A stretch of 54,793 nucleotides of DNA from Enterococcus raffinosus (GTDB lineage Bacteria > Bacillota > Bacilli > Lactobacillales > Enterococcaceae), in contig NZ_JXLA01000030.1 of assembly GCF_001886185.1 (NCBI RefSeq), positions 1-54,793 of the forward strand. Reading direction: 5' to 3'. Shown in pieces: positions 32,233 through 45,258 of this stretch. Position 1 is the stretch's first letter. Each line of letters begins with the position of its first letter. The notes beneath the pieces were generated by a model, which had not been told where the DNA came from, ran no database searches, and saw nothing but the letters and a program-made list of their open reading frames with translations. A program made the translations under genes and the position numbers.

Positions 32233-33081
32233 ATGAATACAATAATTGAAGTAACTGATTTTTCTTATCGCTATAACGAAGCTCATGAAGCGGCACTCAA
32301 AAAAATCAACTTCAACGTTCAACAAGGAGATTTTATTGCAGTCATTGGTGGGAATGGTGCAGGAAAGTCAACTTTGTGCAATGCCTTAGCAGGTTTAATT
32401 CCTAACTATTTTGTAGGTCATTATGAAGGAACGATTGAGATTAAAGGTAAAAGTACATCAGAAGTTGGGGTTGGAGAATTATCTCAAACAGTAGGGTTAG
32501 TTTTCCAAAATCCGTTTAATCAGTTATCGTACACTGCTGAGACGGTTATGGAGGAACTAGCCTTTGGACTAGGAAATAGGGGGCTGCCAAAAGAAGAAAT
32601 GCTGAAAAAAATTAATAAGGTAGCCGAAGTCGTTCAAATTACTGATTTGTTAGACAGAAATCCTTTGGAACTTTCAGGCGGACAAGTTCAAAGAGTTGCC
32701 TTAGCTGCTGCGATTATTTTAGAACCAGAAATTTTACTTCTTGATGAATGTACTACTCAGTTGGACCCTGTTGGTAGTCAGCAAATAATGAAAACAGTTA
32801 ATGAACTTAATCAAAAAGGAATGACAATCATAATGGTAGATCACGATATGGAAAAAGTTGCTGAGCTAGCTAATAAAGTTATTGTTCTACACGAGGGTAG
32901 AATTGCTTTATGGGATACACCCGAAAATGTATTTACCACACCCAATTTAGTTGATTATAAAGTATCCACGCCAGACTATTATGAAATAACTAAAGAGTAC
33001 AGTCCTGATTCAGCAATTTTAACCGAAAAGACAGCGGCTAGAACGTTACAGGAGGTTTTAAAAAATGAGGATCGAAGTTAA
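32233..33081 (+). CDS. ECF transporter ATPase (A1)
   Basis: The 282-aa ABC ATPase has Walker A GGNGAGKSTL, Q-loop FQNPFNQLSY, signature ELSGGQVQRVALAAA, Walker B ILLLDECT and H-loop MVDHDME. All key residues are intact. AAGGAGG lies at the end of the T gene. It overlaps the second ATPase gene by 17 bp. Confidence 0.9.
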   Translation: MNTIIEVTDFSYRYNEAHEAALKKINFNVQQGDFIAVIGGNGAGKSTLCNALAGLIPNYFVGHYEGTIEIKGKSTSEVGVGELSQTVGLVFQNPFNQLSYTAETVMEELAFGLGNRGLPKEEMLKKINKVAEVVQITDLLDRNPLELSGGQVQRVALAAAIILEPEILLLDECTTQLDPVGSQQIMKTVNELNQKGMTIIMVDHDMEKVAELANKVIVLHEGRIALWDTPENVFTTPNLVDYKVSTPDYYEITKEYSPDSAILTEKTAARTLQEVLKNEDRS

Positions 33082-33877
33082 AGAACTATACCATGAGTAC
33101 CCTTCTGGAGAAGTTGCATTAAATGGAATCAACACTGTTTTTGAAGGAACAGAACCAGTCGCGATCATAGGTCAGAACGGCGCTGGAAAAACTACATTTG
33201 TCAAACACTTAAATGGTTTGCTCCGACCAACCGCTGGAGAAGTATTGATCGATGGTGAGACTATTACGAATCATACAACAGCTTTCTGGTCTAGGAAAAT
33301 TGGCTATGTTTTTCAAAATCCAAATAGTCAACTTTTTTTGGAAAGTGTAAAAAAAGAGTTTGAATTCGGTGCAAAACAGCAAGGAGTATCAAAAAGAGAA
33401 ATTGAAGAACGTCTAAAAAAAATAGCTGATTTAGTTGGTTTAACGGATAAATTATCTGTCCACCCATTTGACCTAAATGATACGGAGAAAAAATTTTGTA
33501 CAATTGGCTCGATTTTGATGATGAATCCAAAAATTCTTATTTTAGATGAACCAACTTGTGGACAAGATCTAGAAGGAAATCAGCGTTTAACAAAGATTAT
33601 TCATGTGTTGAGGGAGAACAATCAATTATGTATAACGATTACTCATGATATGAAGTTTGTTGTAAACAACTTTGATCAAATAATTGTGATGGCAAAAGGG
33701 CAGATATTGAAGAAAGCGAATAAGAAAGCAATTTTCTCAAGTCCTGATATTCTGCAAGCAAGTCATGTGAGTCCACCACCAATCACACGGATAGGTGAGA
33801 CTTTAGAGCTAAAAAAGCCTGTATTCAATAAAACGGGCTTCATTCAATGCTTTGAGGAAAAAAGACAGCAATTATAG
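33065..33877 (+). CDS. ECF transporter ATPase (A2), degenerate signature motif
   Basis: This 270-aa ABC ATPase has Walker A GQNGAGKTTF, Q-loop FQNPNSQLF, Walker B ILILDEPTCGQD and H-loop TITHDMK. The ABC signature, normally LSGGQ/E, reads DLNDTEKKF. With a normal signature in A1, the pair would form one canonical and one degenerate ATP site, as in other asymmetric ABC transporters. Its coding start lies within the end of A1, so the two are translationally coupled. Confidence 0.88.
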   Translation: MRIEVKELYHEYPSGEVALNGINTVFEGTEPVAIIGQNGAGKTTFVKHLNGLLRPTAGEVLIDGETITNHTTAFWSRKIGYVFQNPNSQLFLESVKKEFEFGAKQQGVSKREIEERLKKIADLVGLTDKLSVHPFDLNDTEKKFCTIGSILMMNPKILILDEPTCGQDLEGNQRLTKIIHVLRENNQLCITITHDMKFVVNNFDQIIVMAKGQILKKANKKAIFSSPDILQASHVSPPPITRIGETLELKKPVFNKTGFIQCFEEKRQQL

Positions 33878-33929
33878 TTAAATAGGTGAAATCACCTTTT
33901 ATATAATATCAAGAAAGTGGGGATAAAGA

Positions 33930-35378
33930 ATGGATACAACAAATGAGAGAGAAAAAATAGTTGGTGTTCCAATACCAGAAGAAGGGAGTAAGGAATTTGA
34001 AAAGATGAATCGTATGGCTAAAAAAGCTATACCTCTGATTCTGCTAATATTTACTTTTGGTATTCTTGAGCAACAAGCCTTTGGAATGATTTTCGTTAAT
34101 ATTGGCCAACAGTTAGGTGCGACCAATTTAGCGCCACTTATTACGTCAATACCTGGAATTATTTTGGGAATTGTGTGTGTTGTTTATGGGGCTCTTGGTG
34201 ATTTTGTATCATTGAAAAAAATGACACTCTTAGGAGTAATCATTTTTGTCTTAGGATCTATTATCGGATTTGGGTTTGGTCCGAGTAGTATTTGGGCGGT
34301 AGTAATCGCGCGTGTTTTACAGTCAGCTGGAGGACAAGTAGCGGGTTCTGTCTTTTTAGTTTTGGTTTCTAAATACATCGCTAAAGAGAATCGTGTTATT
34401 TACTACGGAATTTTTGTAGCAGTATTTCGTTTCTCAGCTGCTTTAGGAGTTGTGGCAGCTGGGTATATTACAAAAATAGACTGGCGTTGGTTGTTTGCTG
34501 TTCCAATTTTATCTGTTCTATTCATTCCATCATTGGCTAAAAACTTACCAGATGAACATGCAGAAGGTGCAAATATCGATTGGATTGGATTTGCGTTAAT
34601 CGGTGCATTTGCAGGAGCAATGACCATGTTCTTCACAGACATGAATGCATTTTGGGCAATTTCATCAGTTGTAACACTAGTATTGTTTTTCGTTTACATT
34701 AATAAAGCGAAAAATCCGTTTATTACACCGGAGTTTTTGAAAAATCCTGCACTAATTGCTACTATGTCAGTTATCTTTATTGGCTATTTCTTTAGTTATA
34801 CTTTGAATGCGGGTGTAAATGCGATAGGCTTGAATGTTTTTGGCATTGATTCTGCAGAAGTTTCGTTACTTTTAGTAGGCTCTATTTTATTAGCTGCTGT
34901 TTTAGGATTTGTTTGTGGGCCTGTCGTTAAGAAAATTGGACGTTCAGCAGCAATCATAATGGCTTTATCTTTTATGGGCTTGGGATTACTGGCAATTGCA
35001 TTTGCAATTCCACACGGTAAAGTTTGGGCATTAGCATTTGCCCCATGTATCTACTATTTTGGAACATCATTTTTCTATTCACCAATCGTAGACACAGCTA
35101 CGTTGACAGTTGCTCCTGAAGAGTCTGGCCGTGTATTAGGTGTAAATGATTTGGTTCAGGCTATTACTGGCTCAGTAGGAGTGGCTGTATTTGGTGGGAT
35201 GATGTCTTCAGGGGTTATGTCAAGCAGTAGTATAGTTGGTTCTGCTGAAGGCGCTGCTTCGACTTATGCGAATGTCTTCCTTATCGGTGGTGTTATTGTA
35301 TTAATAGCTTTAGTAATATTTGTAGTTACGAAAAAAATGATTTACACACACGGTCAAAAGATCGAACAAAGTAAATAA
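33930..35378 (+). CDS. MFS transporter, 14-helix DHA2-like
   Basis: The 482-aa permease has about 12-14 hydrophobic segments. The motif A-like loop GALGDFVSLKKMTLLG follows helix 2, and motif C-like features are near helix 5 (AALGVVAAGYITKIDWRWLF). DHA2 members export drugs, but in this cluster it may move nucleosides or bases. AAGTGGGG lies upstream. A short gap follows the A2 gene with no terminator, so it is probably in the same operon. Confidence 0.8.
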   Translation: MDTTNEREKIVGVPIPEEGSKEFEKMNRMAKKAIPLILLIFTFGILEQQAFGMIFVNIGQQLGATNLAPLITSIPGIILGIVCVVYGALGDFVSLKKMTLLGVIIFVLGSIIGFGFGPSSIWAVVIARVLQSAGGQVAGSVFLVLVSKYIAKENRVIYYGIFVAVFRFSAALGVVAAGYITKIDWRWLFAVPILSVLFIPSLAKNLPDEHAEGANIDWIGFALIGAFAGAMTMFFTDMNAFWAISSVVTLVLFFVYINKAKNPFITPEFLKNPALIATMSVIFIGYFFSYTLNAGVNAIGLNVFGIDSAEVSLLLVGSILLAAVLGFVCGPVVKKIGRSAAIIMALSFMGLGLLAIAFAIPHGKVWALAFAPCIYYFGTSFFYSPIVDTATLTVAPEESGRVLGVNDLVQAITGSVGVAVFGGMMSSGVMSSSSIVGSAEGAASTYANVFLIGGVIVLIALVIFVVTKKMIYTHGQKIEQSK

Positions 35379-35398
35379 GTTATATTGGGGGATTTATA

Positions 35399-36346
35399 AT
35401 GGTAAAGAAGGTAATTTTAGATTGTGATCCAGGACACGACGATGCCTTGGCTCTGTTGATGGCTATTGCTTCAAAGAATATTGATTTATTAGCAGTAACG
35501 ACATCTGCAGGTAATCAGCTTCCGGAAAAAACTTACTTAAATGCAAAGAGACTATTAACACTGGCGAAGTGTGATGATATTCCTGTGGCAAAAGGCGCTA
35601 ATAAACCATTACGCAGGGAATTGATTATTGCAGACGATGTACACGGGGAGTCAGGGATAGATGGAGCAGAATTACCAGAGTCCACTATACAAGATTTGGA
35701 TATTTCGGCAAATGATTTAATCGCAAAAATTTTAAGAGAATCTGAAGAAAAAATCACATTAATTGCAACAGGGCCATTAACTAATATTGCGATTTTCTTG
35801 TTATCACATCCTGAATTAAAAGAAAAAATCGAACTGATCTCCTTTATGGGAGGGGCATGTTTTGGTGGAAATATGACTCCTCATGCAGAGTTCAATATTT
35901 ATGTTGATCCTGAGGCGGCCGATATCGTTGTTAAATCGGGCGTTCCAGTTGCAATGTTCGGTTTAGATGTAACCTTAAAAGCACAATTGTTTGAAGAAGA
36001 TATAAAAGAAATTCGAGCTATTGGAAATCAAGTAGCCACTACTATGGCTGACCTGTTAGACTTTTTCAATCTAACAACTACACGTCCATTTTGGGCGGAT
36101 GAAAACCACGTGGAAGGAATACACATGCATGATCCTTGTGCTGTCGCTTATGTCATCGACCCTGAAATGTTCACAGTATATCCAATGAATGTTCAAGTAG
36201 AAACTAGTGACACGTTATCATTAGGAAGTACTGTCGTTGACTATGATGATGTTTATAAAAAAGAAAAGAATGTTCATGTTGCATTTGATCTTGATTTAGA
36301 TAGATTTAGAAAACTGACGATGGATACGATCAATTATTTTTCGTAA
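35399..36346 (+). CDS. nucleoside hydrolase
   Basis: The 315-aa enzyme of the inosine-uridine nucleoside ribohydrolase family splits nucleosides into base and ribose. The calcium-binding opening VILDCDPGHDDALAL is intact, as are LIATGPLTNIAIFL, GGACFGGNMTPHAEFNIYVD (with the conserved Asn) and HMHDPCAVAYV. It supplies ribose for the ribokinase encoded next. GGGGGA lies before the ATG. Specificity among purine and pyrimidine nucleosides is not clear from sequence. Confidence 0.92.
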   Translation: MVKKVILDCDPGHDDALALLMAIASKNIDLLAVTTSAGNQLPEKTYLNAKRLLTLAKCDDIPVAKGANKPLRRELIIADDVHGESGIDGAELPESTIQDLDISANDLIAKILRESEEKITLIATGPLTNIAIFLLSHPELKEKIELISFMGGACFGGNMTPHAEFNIYVDPEAADIVVKSGVPVAMFGLDVTLKAQLFEEDIKEIRAIGNQVATTMADLLDFFNLTTTRPFWADENHVEGIHMHDPCAVAYVIDPEMFTVYPMNVQVETSDTLSLGSTVVDYDDVYKKEKNVHVAFDLDLDRFRKLTMDTINYFS

Positions 36347-36401
36347 GATTATTTAAGAACAATTACAACGTAAGTGAAGTCAAATGGAGAGAAGTGCAGA
36401 G

Positions 36402-37313
36402 ATGAATAAGATTACAGTAGTAGGAAGTATCAATTTGGATACTACGATTCGAACAGAACAATTTCCAAAGCCAGGGGAAACAATCCATTCAAAAGAAGTT
36501 TTTACTAACGGTGGAGGAAAAGGAGCGAACCAAGCAATTGCGGCAGCTAGAACTGGTGCAGAAGTGAATTTTATTGGTGCAGTTGGTAACGATGATGGAG
36601 GCAAAGCTCTTGTTGATCTTTTGGAACAAGATAAGATTAATACTTCAGGCATTGATCGTTTGGAAAGTGCCAGAACGGGTAGTGCTTATGTAACTGTTGA
36701 TGATAACGGTGAAAACAGCATTGTAATATACGGAGGGGCTAATCAAAATATTACGAATGAGCATGTATTGGCTAATCGTGAATTGATTTCTACAAGTGAT
36801 TATGTGATTGCCCAACTAGAAACCAATATTTCTAGTATTGAAAAAAGTTTTGAAGTCGCACGAGATTCATCCGTATTCACAATTCTTAATCCGGCACCTG
36901 CTCCAGAGTATCTACCAGAAAAAATTATCCAAAATACAGATATCTTAATACCGAATGAAATTGAATTAGAAACTATTTGTGGGAAAAAGGTTACGACTAA
37001 AGAAGATTTAGTCAATACTGCCTCAGAAATTCATGATTTAGGCGTGAAAGTACTTATTGTTACGTTAGGCAGTAAAGGAGCTTTCTATTCCATTTCAGAG
37101 GGAAAACATGGCTTTGTTTCTGCTTTTAAAGTGAAAGCAGTGGATACTACAGCCGCAGGTGATACATTTATTGGTGCGTTAGCTTCAAAACTATCCCGTG
37201 ACTTAAGCAATATTGAAAAAGCTATAAAATACGGTAGTAAAGCCGCTTCATTAACTGTTCAACGGTATGGCGCCCAACCATCTATCCCTTATCAAAATGA
37301 ATTTTCTATGTAA
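36402..37313 (+). CDS. rbsK: ribokinase
   Basis: This 303-aa PfkB-family kinase converts ribose to ribose 5-phosphate. The N-terminal VVGSINLDTTIRTEQFPKPG, first signature NGGGKGANQAIAAARTGAE and second signature VDTTAAGDTFIGAL are canonical ribokinase forms, with the catalytic aspartate present. ATG 36402 is preferred, with GGAGAG ten bases upstream; an ATG at 36384 contains that RBS. It is the last gene of the cluster and a relative of the kinase half of the LacI fusion. A terminator follows at 37363. Confidence 0.92.
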   Translation: MNKITVVGSINLDTTIRTEQFPKPGETIHSKEVFTNGGGKGANQAIAAARTGAEVNFIGAVGNDDGGKALVDLLEQDKINTSGIDRLESARTGSAYVTVDDNGENSIVIYGGANQNITNEHVLANRELISTSDYVIAQLETNISSIEKSFEVARDSSVFTILNPAPAPEYLPEKIIQNTDILIPNEIELETICGKKVTTKEDLVNTASEIHDLGVKVLIVTLGSKGAFYSISEGKHGFVSAFKVKAVDTTAAGDTFIGALASKLSRDLSNIEKAIKYGSKAASLTVQRYGAQPSIPYQNEFSM

Positions 37314-37362
37314 AAAAGGAAGTAAATACAATTTGGCTCTTTGTGAAACAGGTTAAGACAAG

Positions 37363-37402
37363 TAGTGCAATACTATGATAATGGTGTTGCACTATTTTTT
37401 TT
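37363..37402 (+). terminator. intrinsic terminator of the nucleoside operon
   Basis: TAGTGCAATAC pairs with GTGTTGCACTA (one wobble) around a ten-base loop and enters eight Ts. Confidence 0.85.
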
Positions 37403-37568
37403 CCCTGAAACTTTACTAGTCTTATCGAAGAGAGTAAAGGTAACAATCTTTCCCAAATGTATAAATAGGAAAGCGAAAATTCTTCTTTTTTTACGCAGCG
37501 CTTGAAGCAGTATTGATTATTTTATCGTATTCACCTATCGACTTGCCTGTCACTTGTAAAGTAAAAGA

Positions 37569-38378
37569 CTAAATTTCTGGCAATTCTATATTTAATTTCT
37601 TTGCGATATTTTCGATTCGATGTCTGGTTTTCTCAGATAAATAATCACGATTAATTACTTTATAATACGTACGATGAGTTTGTGCGATTGATTTTATCGC
37701 TTCGCTAAGAGTCATATCAGCATACTTTCCCCGTTTAGCACGAATTAATAGCAATCGTTCAATTTGCTTATCAGTAAGTTTACATCCGCCACGAGGATGC
37801 TCTTTTTTGACTGTAAAAATAATTTTATTTTCGCTGTTAGGTTGAGGTTGTTTGCTTTTCAAATGATCAATCTCTTCTTGTAAAGCCGTTATTTGACTTT
37901 CTAGCTTCTTATTATCGGATATTAATGAATTTTGTTTAGCCAACAAATTATCGTAATAGTCTAAGTACATACTATTCAGGTCAAAAATAATGAGAGGTAA
38001 TAGACCATTTGCACTTGAAATCTGACATTGAATGTTATGGAGGCTATTTGAATAGAGGTCAATTTCTTTGGAATACTCTGACGAATTTATCGGTTTCTTA
38101 AGGGGTTTCATCTTACCAATCTCTGAGAGCAAGGAATCAATTTGAGTAGGATACGAATGAGGAACTAGTATTTTAATCACGTCGTTTAGAGTGGCTTCAA
38201 TTGCTGATAGCTGTTTATATTTTTCTTTATATGCTTTTTTGTAATAATCTTTTCTATCCTCAGTGTCATCATTGTCGTCTCCAGGATAAGGTGTAACAGA
38301 TTCTAAAGTAACCGATTGTTTTTGAAGAGTCAAAATGAGTGAATTCAATTTCTTAAGTTGGTTTGGATTGATGGTCAT
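37569..38378 (-). CDS. orphan coiled-coil protein with C-terminal HTH-like region
   Basis: I do not recognise this family. The 269-aa acidic-to-neutral soluble protein has a helical N-terminus, a clear coiled coil at about 150-180 (KKLESQITALQEEIDHLKSK) and a basic C-terminal 75 aa. That part (LTDKQIERLLLIRAKRGKYA and TLSEAIKSIAQTHRTYYKVI) resembles a helix-turn-helix. There is no signal peptide. GGAGGAA precedes the start. A 26-bp palindrome about 25 bp upstream (38403-38428) could be its own operator, and a related palindrome at 28550 may be a second site. Confidence 0.6.
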   Translation of the reverse strand: MTINPNQLKKLNSLILTLQKQSVTLESVTPYPGDDNDDTEDRKDYYKKAYKEKYKQLSAIEATLNDVIKILVPHSYPTQIDSLLSEIGKMKPLKKPINSSEYSKEIDLYSNSLHNIQCQISSANGLLPLIIFDLNSMYLDYYDNLLAKQNSLISDNKKLESQITALQEEIDHLKSKQPQPNSENKIIFTVKKEHPRGGCKLTDKQIERLLLIRAKRGKYADMTLSEAIKSIAQTHRTYYKVINRDYLSEKTRHRIENIAKKLNIELPEI

Positions 38379-38402
38379 AGATTGTTCCTCCTTAACATTC
38401 TG

Positions 38403-38428
38403 TGATACATTATATTATTAATGTATCA
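38403..38428. promoter_or_regulatory. 26-bp palindrome upstream of the orphan HTH gene, copy B
   Basis: Perfect 10-bp arms TGATACATTA and TAATGTATCA are separated by six AT bases. The position in front of the reverse-strand gene suggests an operator. It shares length and outer halves with 28550-28575. Confidence 0.5.
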
Positions 38429-39023
38429 TAAATTACTCGATAAAAAATCATGATTGTAAATTAAAACGAAGCTCCGTAAATTTGAGTCATTTAACAGAAA
38501 TGCGTTTAATTATTGCTGGGCTGACATAAAGAGTAGAAAAGGAATATAAAATCACGATTTTTGGAAATAGTATTTCTTAAAGAGCAAAGAAATTTTAATT
38601 AATAAGATGGAGACTATCCAATTATTCATCAGGGAATAGATAAGAAATTCTCTCGCAAAGTAAAAAACAGACCACAAAATATTTACTTTCTCAAGTGTTG
38701 GGATTGAAGTTTATCGTCCCTTTAGGAAGTTTATGAAAAAATCTCAAATAAATAGAAGAATACAATCATTAGTGCTTGAAGCATATGATTTTGTCATAAG
38801 GAGATACGTTATCTAACTAAAAATTTTGACGAAAAAACTGTTAAGTGTCATTTGATAGTTTTTAATTTTGAAACAGAGATTTCAAGATTTTAGATCTGAA
38901 TTCTTCCTAGACAGCTAGTTTCGGTAGTAAGAAAAAAAGATGATTTATTGAAAGATTCATTATGTAAGGAGAATAGATTGTTATATTATTCATTGGATTG
39001 AACCAATTTAGATTCTTTTAATG

Positions 39024-39050
39024 AAGCTGCGGAGATTCTCCGCAGCTTTT
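39024..39050 (+). terminator. strong intrinsic terminator without an obvious gene
   Basis: AAGCTGCGGAG and CTCCGCAGCTT form a perfect 11-bp stem with a three-base loop and six Ts on the plus strand. The minus strand lacks a T-tract, so it does not suit the AraC gene, which ends just to its right. Confidence 0.8.
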
Positions 39051-39057
39051 TTCGCAG

Positions 39058-39894
39058 TTAATTGATAATAAACTTCTTCCGATAGGTGGAGGGTGAAATA
39101 TTGAGTTTAGAATGGAAAAACTTAGAAAAATAGGAAGAGGAAGAAAAGCCGGTTTCATAGGCGATCTCCGTAATCGTCAACGAACTTTTCCGCAGGAGGG
39201 AGCAGGCTTTTTGCAGCTTCAAATCCTGGATATATTCACTCGGACCAATGCCTTTGTAAGATTGAAAAAGTTTGTAGAGATAAGTCCGATCGATGCTGTT
39301 TGCCTCTGAGATTTGGTTTACGCTTAGGTTTTCTGATATATTCTCATCGATATAATTCAGGATGTTTTTAAAGAGCTGCTCACTTTGCGAATAATCTTGT
39401 GTTTTTAAGTTCATTCGGTCGATGGTATCGAATAGAATGAAGGAAGAAGCCATCGTGCGAAAATGATTTTCCCGCTTAAAGGACTCATAAATATCTTGAA
39501 ATAAGACATCGATGCGATGATCGAAGGAGTGACTGATGACACAATGATCTTTGTCTAAATTTAGTTTAGAAAAGCATTGGTCTACTCGTTTCCCCGAAAA
39601 GCCTACCCAACGATAGTGCCAAGGGTTCTCACGATTTGGATAATAAACATTTTTACAATTTGAAGGGATGATAAAAAAATCACCTGCTGTAATCTTTCTT
39701 TCAGGAAAAGAGGGCGTCGAGAAATATCCTTCTCCTTCGACACAATAATGAATTACCCAGTAATCGATAGGAGCGTACTCTGTTGGCTTGGTTGAGCGAC
39801 ATTTCTCAAATCCGACTTCGCAAATATGAAACTCCGAGCTTATTTGATTGTTGTTAATCAAGATGCTGATATCGCTAGGTAATGAGTTGTACAT
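39058..39894 (-). CDS. AraC-family transcriptional regulator
   Basis: The 278-aa regulator has an N-terminal cupin sensor domain (VIHYCVEGEGYFST, GDFFIIPSNCKNVYYP, HYRWVGFSG). The C-terminal double HTH is NLSVNQISEANSIDRTYLYK then TITEIAYETGFSSSSYFSKF. ATG 39894 follows AAGGAG; a GTG 18 bp upstream lies on the RBS. It is divergent from the permease-lacZ operon and is the likely sugar-responsive activator. Ligand unknown. Confidence 0.9.
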   Translation of the reverse strand: MYNSLPSDISILINNNQISSEFHICEVGFEKCRSTKPTEYAPIDYWVIHYCVEGEGYFSTPSFPERKITAGDFFIIPSNCKNVYYPNRENPWHYRWVGFSGKRVDQCFSKLNLDKDHCVISHSFDHRIDVLFQDIYESFKRENHFRTMASSFILFDTIDRMNLKTQDYSQSEQLFKNILNYIDENISENLSVNQISEANSIDRTYLYKLFQSYKGIGPSEYIQDLKLQKACSLLRKSSLTITEIAYETGFSSSSYFSKFFHSKLNISPSTYRKKFIIN

Positions 39895-39944
39895 GGGTAG
39901 TCTCCTTCTCACATTTTTTTAATAGGCAACATTATTACAAATTT

Positions 39945-39986
39945 TTGGAAACATTTCTTATTTTTTATATCATGAAAGCGCTATAA
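39945..39986 (+). promoter_or_regulatory. promoter and cre-like site of the permease-lacZ operon
   Basis: A -35 TTGGAA at 39945-39950 and a -10 TATCAT at 39968-39973 are spaced 17 bp. A cre-like box TGAAAGCGCTATAA (one mismatch to TGNAANCGNNNNCA) follows directly at 39973-39986, so CcpA could repress initiation in the presence of glucose. Confidence 0.6.
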
Positions 39987-39999
39987 AATCAATGTGTAA

Positions 40000-44573
<4,574 letters not shown>

Positions 44574-44578
44574 TGAAT

Positions 44579-44641
44579 AGCAAAACTCCTTCCCCTTCAG
44601 TTATGACTAAGTGTCATTACTGAAGGGGAAGGAGTTTTGCT
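44579..44641. terminator. long hairpin terminator after lacZ
   Basis: Two 23-base arms (44579-44601 and 44619-44641) pair perfectly, with core CTCCTTCCCCTTCAG. The loop is 17 bases. It is symmetric, so it may stop transcription from both sides. Confidence 0.85.
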
Positions 44642-44761
44642 TATTCTCTGTACATTCATGGGACTATTTTTGGATTTAAATGGCATCAAAATCTATTGCA
44701 AAAAAACATTTTTTTCAGCAAACGAACATCTTCTAATGAATAGATTTCTAGGTCAAAATAC

Positions 44762-44809
44762 TTTGCATATAGTTTCTTTTTTTATATAATTTCCATATAG
44801 AAACTATAT
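44762..44809 (+). promoter_or_regulatory. promoter and ATATAG operators of the MarR/UvrA-like operon
   Basis: A -35 TTTGCA (44762-44767) and a -10 TATAAT (44785-44790) have 17-bp spacing. ATATAGTTTCT (44767-44777) and its inverse AGAAACTATAT (44799-44809) bracket the -10, and the right copy is part of a perfect ATATAG-AAA-CTATAT palindrome (44795-44809). This is a classic layout for autorepression by the MarR protein encoded next. Confidence 0.7.
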
Positions 44810-44826
44810 TCAAGGAGGACTTATAA

Positions 44827-45258
44827 TTGACTCAGTTAGAGAATGTATTAAAAAATTTGCAATGTGAATTGGTGGCAGAAAGAACAAGGATTAATCCTCA
44901 AACGATTAGTTGGCTTCAATACGATATTTTAAATATTCTAAATTCAGAGTCCGGGCTGCTGCCATCCAAAATTAGTATTTTACTTGGAACAAATCGAACA
45001 AAGCTGTCAAAGGCATTAAAGGAATTAAAAAGAATGAACTATATTAAACAGAAGCCAAGTGAGAAAGATGGTAGGGAATTACTTACTTCTCTAACAAAAG
45101 ACGGCCGCCATTTGCTAGCTCAAATTGACAATGGGCACACCCATCTTTTACAAGTTGCAAATTCAGTTTTTGAAGCGGAGGAAAAAGAGCAATTCAAGTA
45201 TCTGGCAGAAAAGTATCTGAATGCCCTTAAGCTAGAGAGGTTGGAATATCATGAATGA
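44827..45258 (+). CDS. MarR-family transcriptional regulator
   Basis: The 143-aa winged-helix protein has a recognition region (LLPSKISILLGTNRTKLSKA) and a wing (KQKPSEKDGRELLTSLTKDG). The start is TTG with AGGAGG upstream. It overlaps the UvrA-like gene by eight bases. It probably represses its own operon at the ATATAG sites and is released by a small toxic compound; the ligand is unknown. Confidence 0.88.
   Translation: MTQLENVLKNLQCELVAERTRINPQTISWLQYDILNILNSESGLLPSKISILLGTNRTKLSKALKELKRMNYIKQKPSEKDGRELLTSLTKDGRHLLAQIDNGHTHLLQVANSVFEAEEKEQFKYLAEKYLNALKLERLEYHE

Larger units (their letters stand above)
38379..39057. other. intergenic region, 679 bp
   Basis: It holds the palindrome at 38403-38428 and ends with a strong plus-strand terminator at 39024-39050. 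Between them the DNA is AT-rich with many stops in all frames. No gene, tRNA or clear IS remnant is visible, so the terminator has no evident gene to serve; an unannotated small RNA or a decayed gene is possible. Confidence 0.4.

Noticed and set aside
44602-44618. Loop TATGACTAAGTGTCATT after lacZ as a copy of the ACTTAGTC operator
   Set aside because: Only a partial half-site match inside a terminator loop; not palindromic and not near a promoter.
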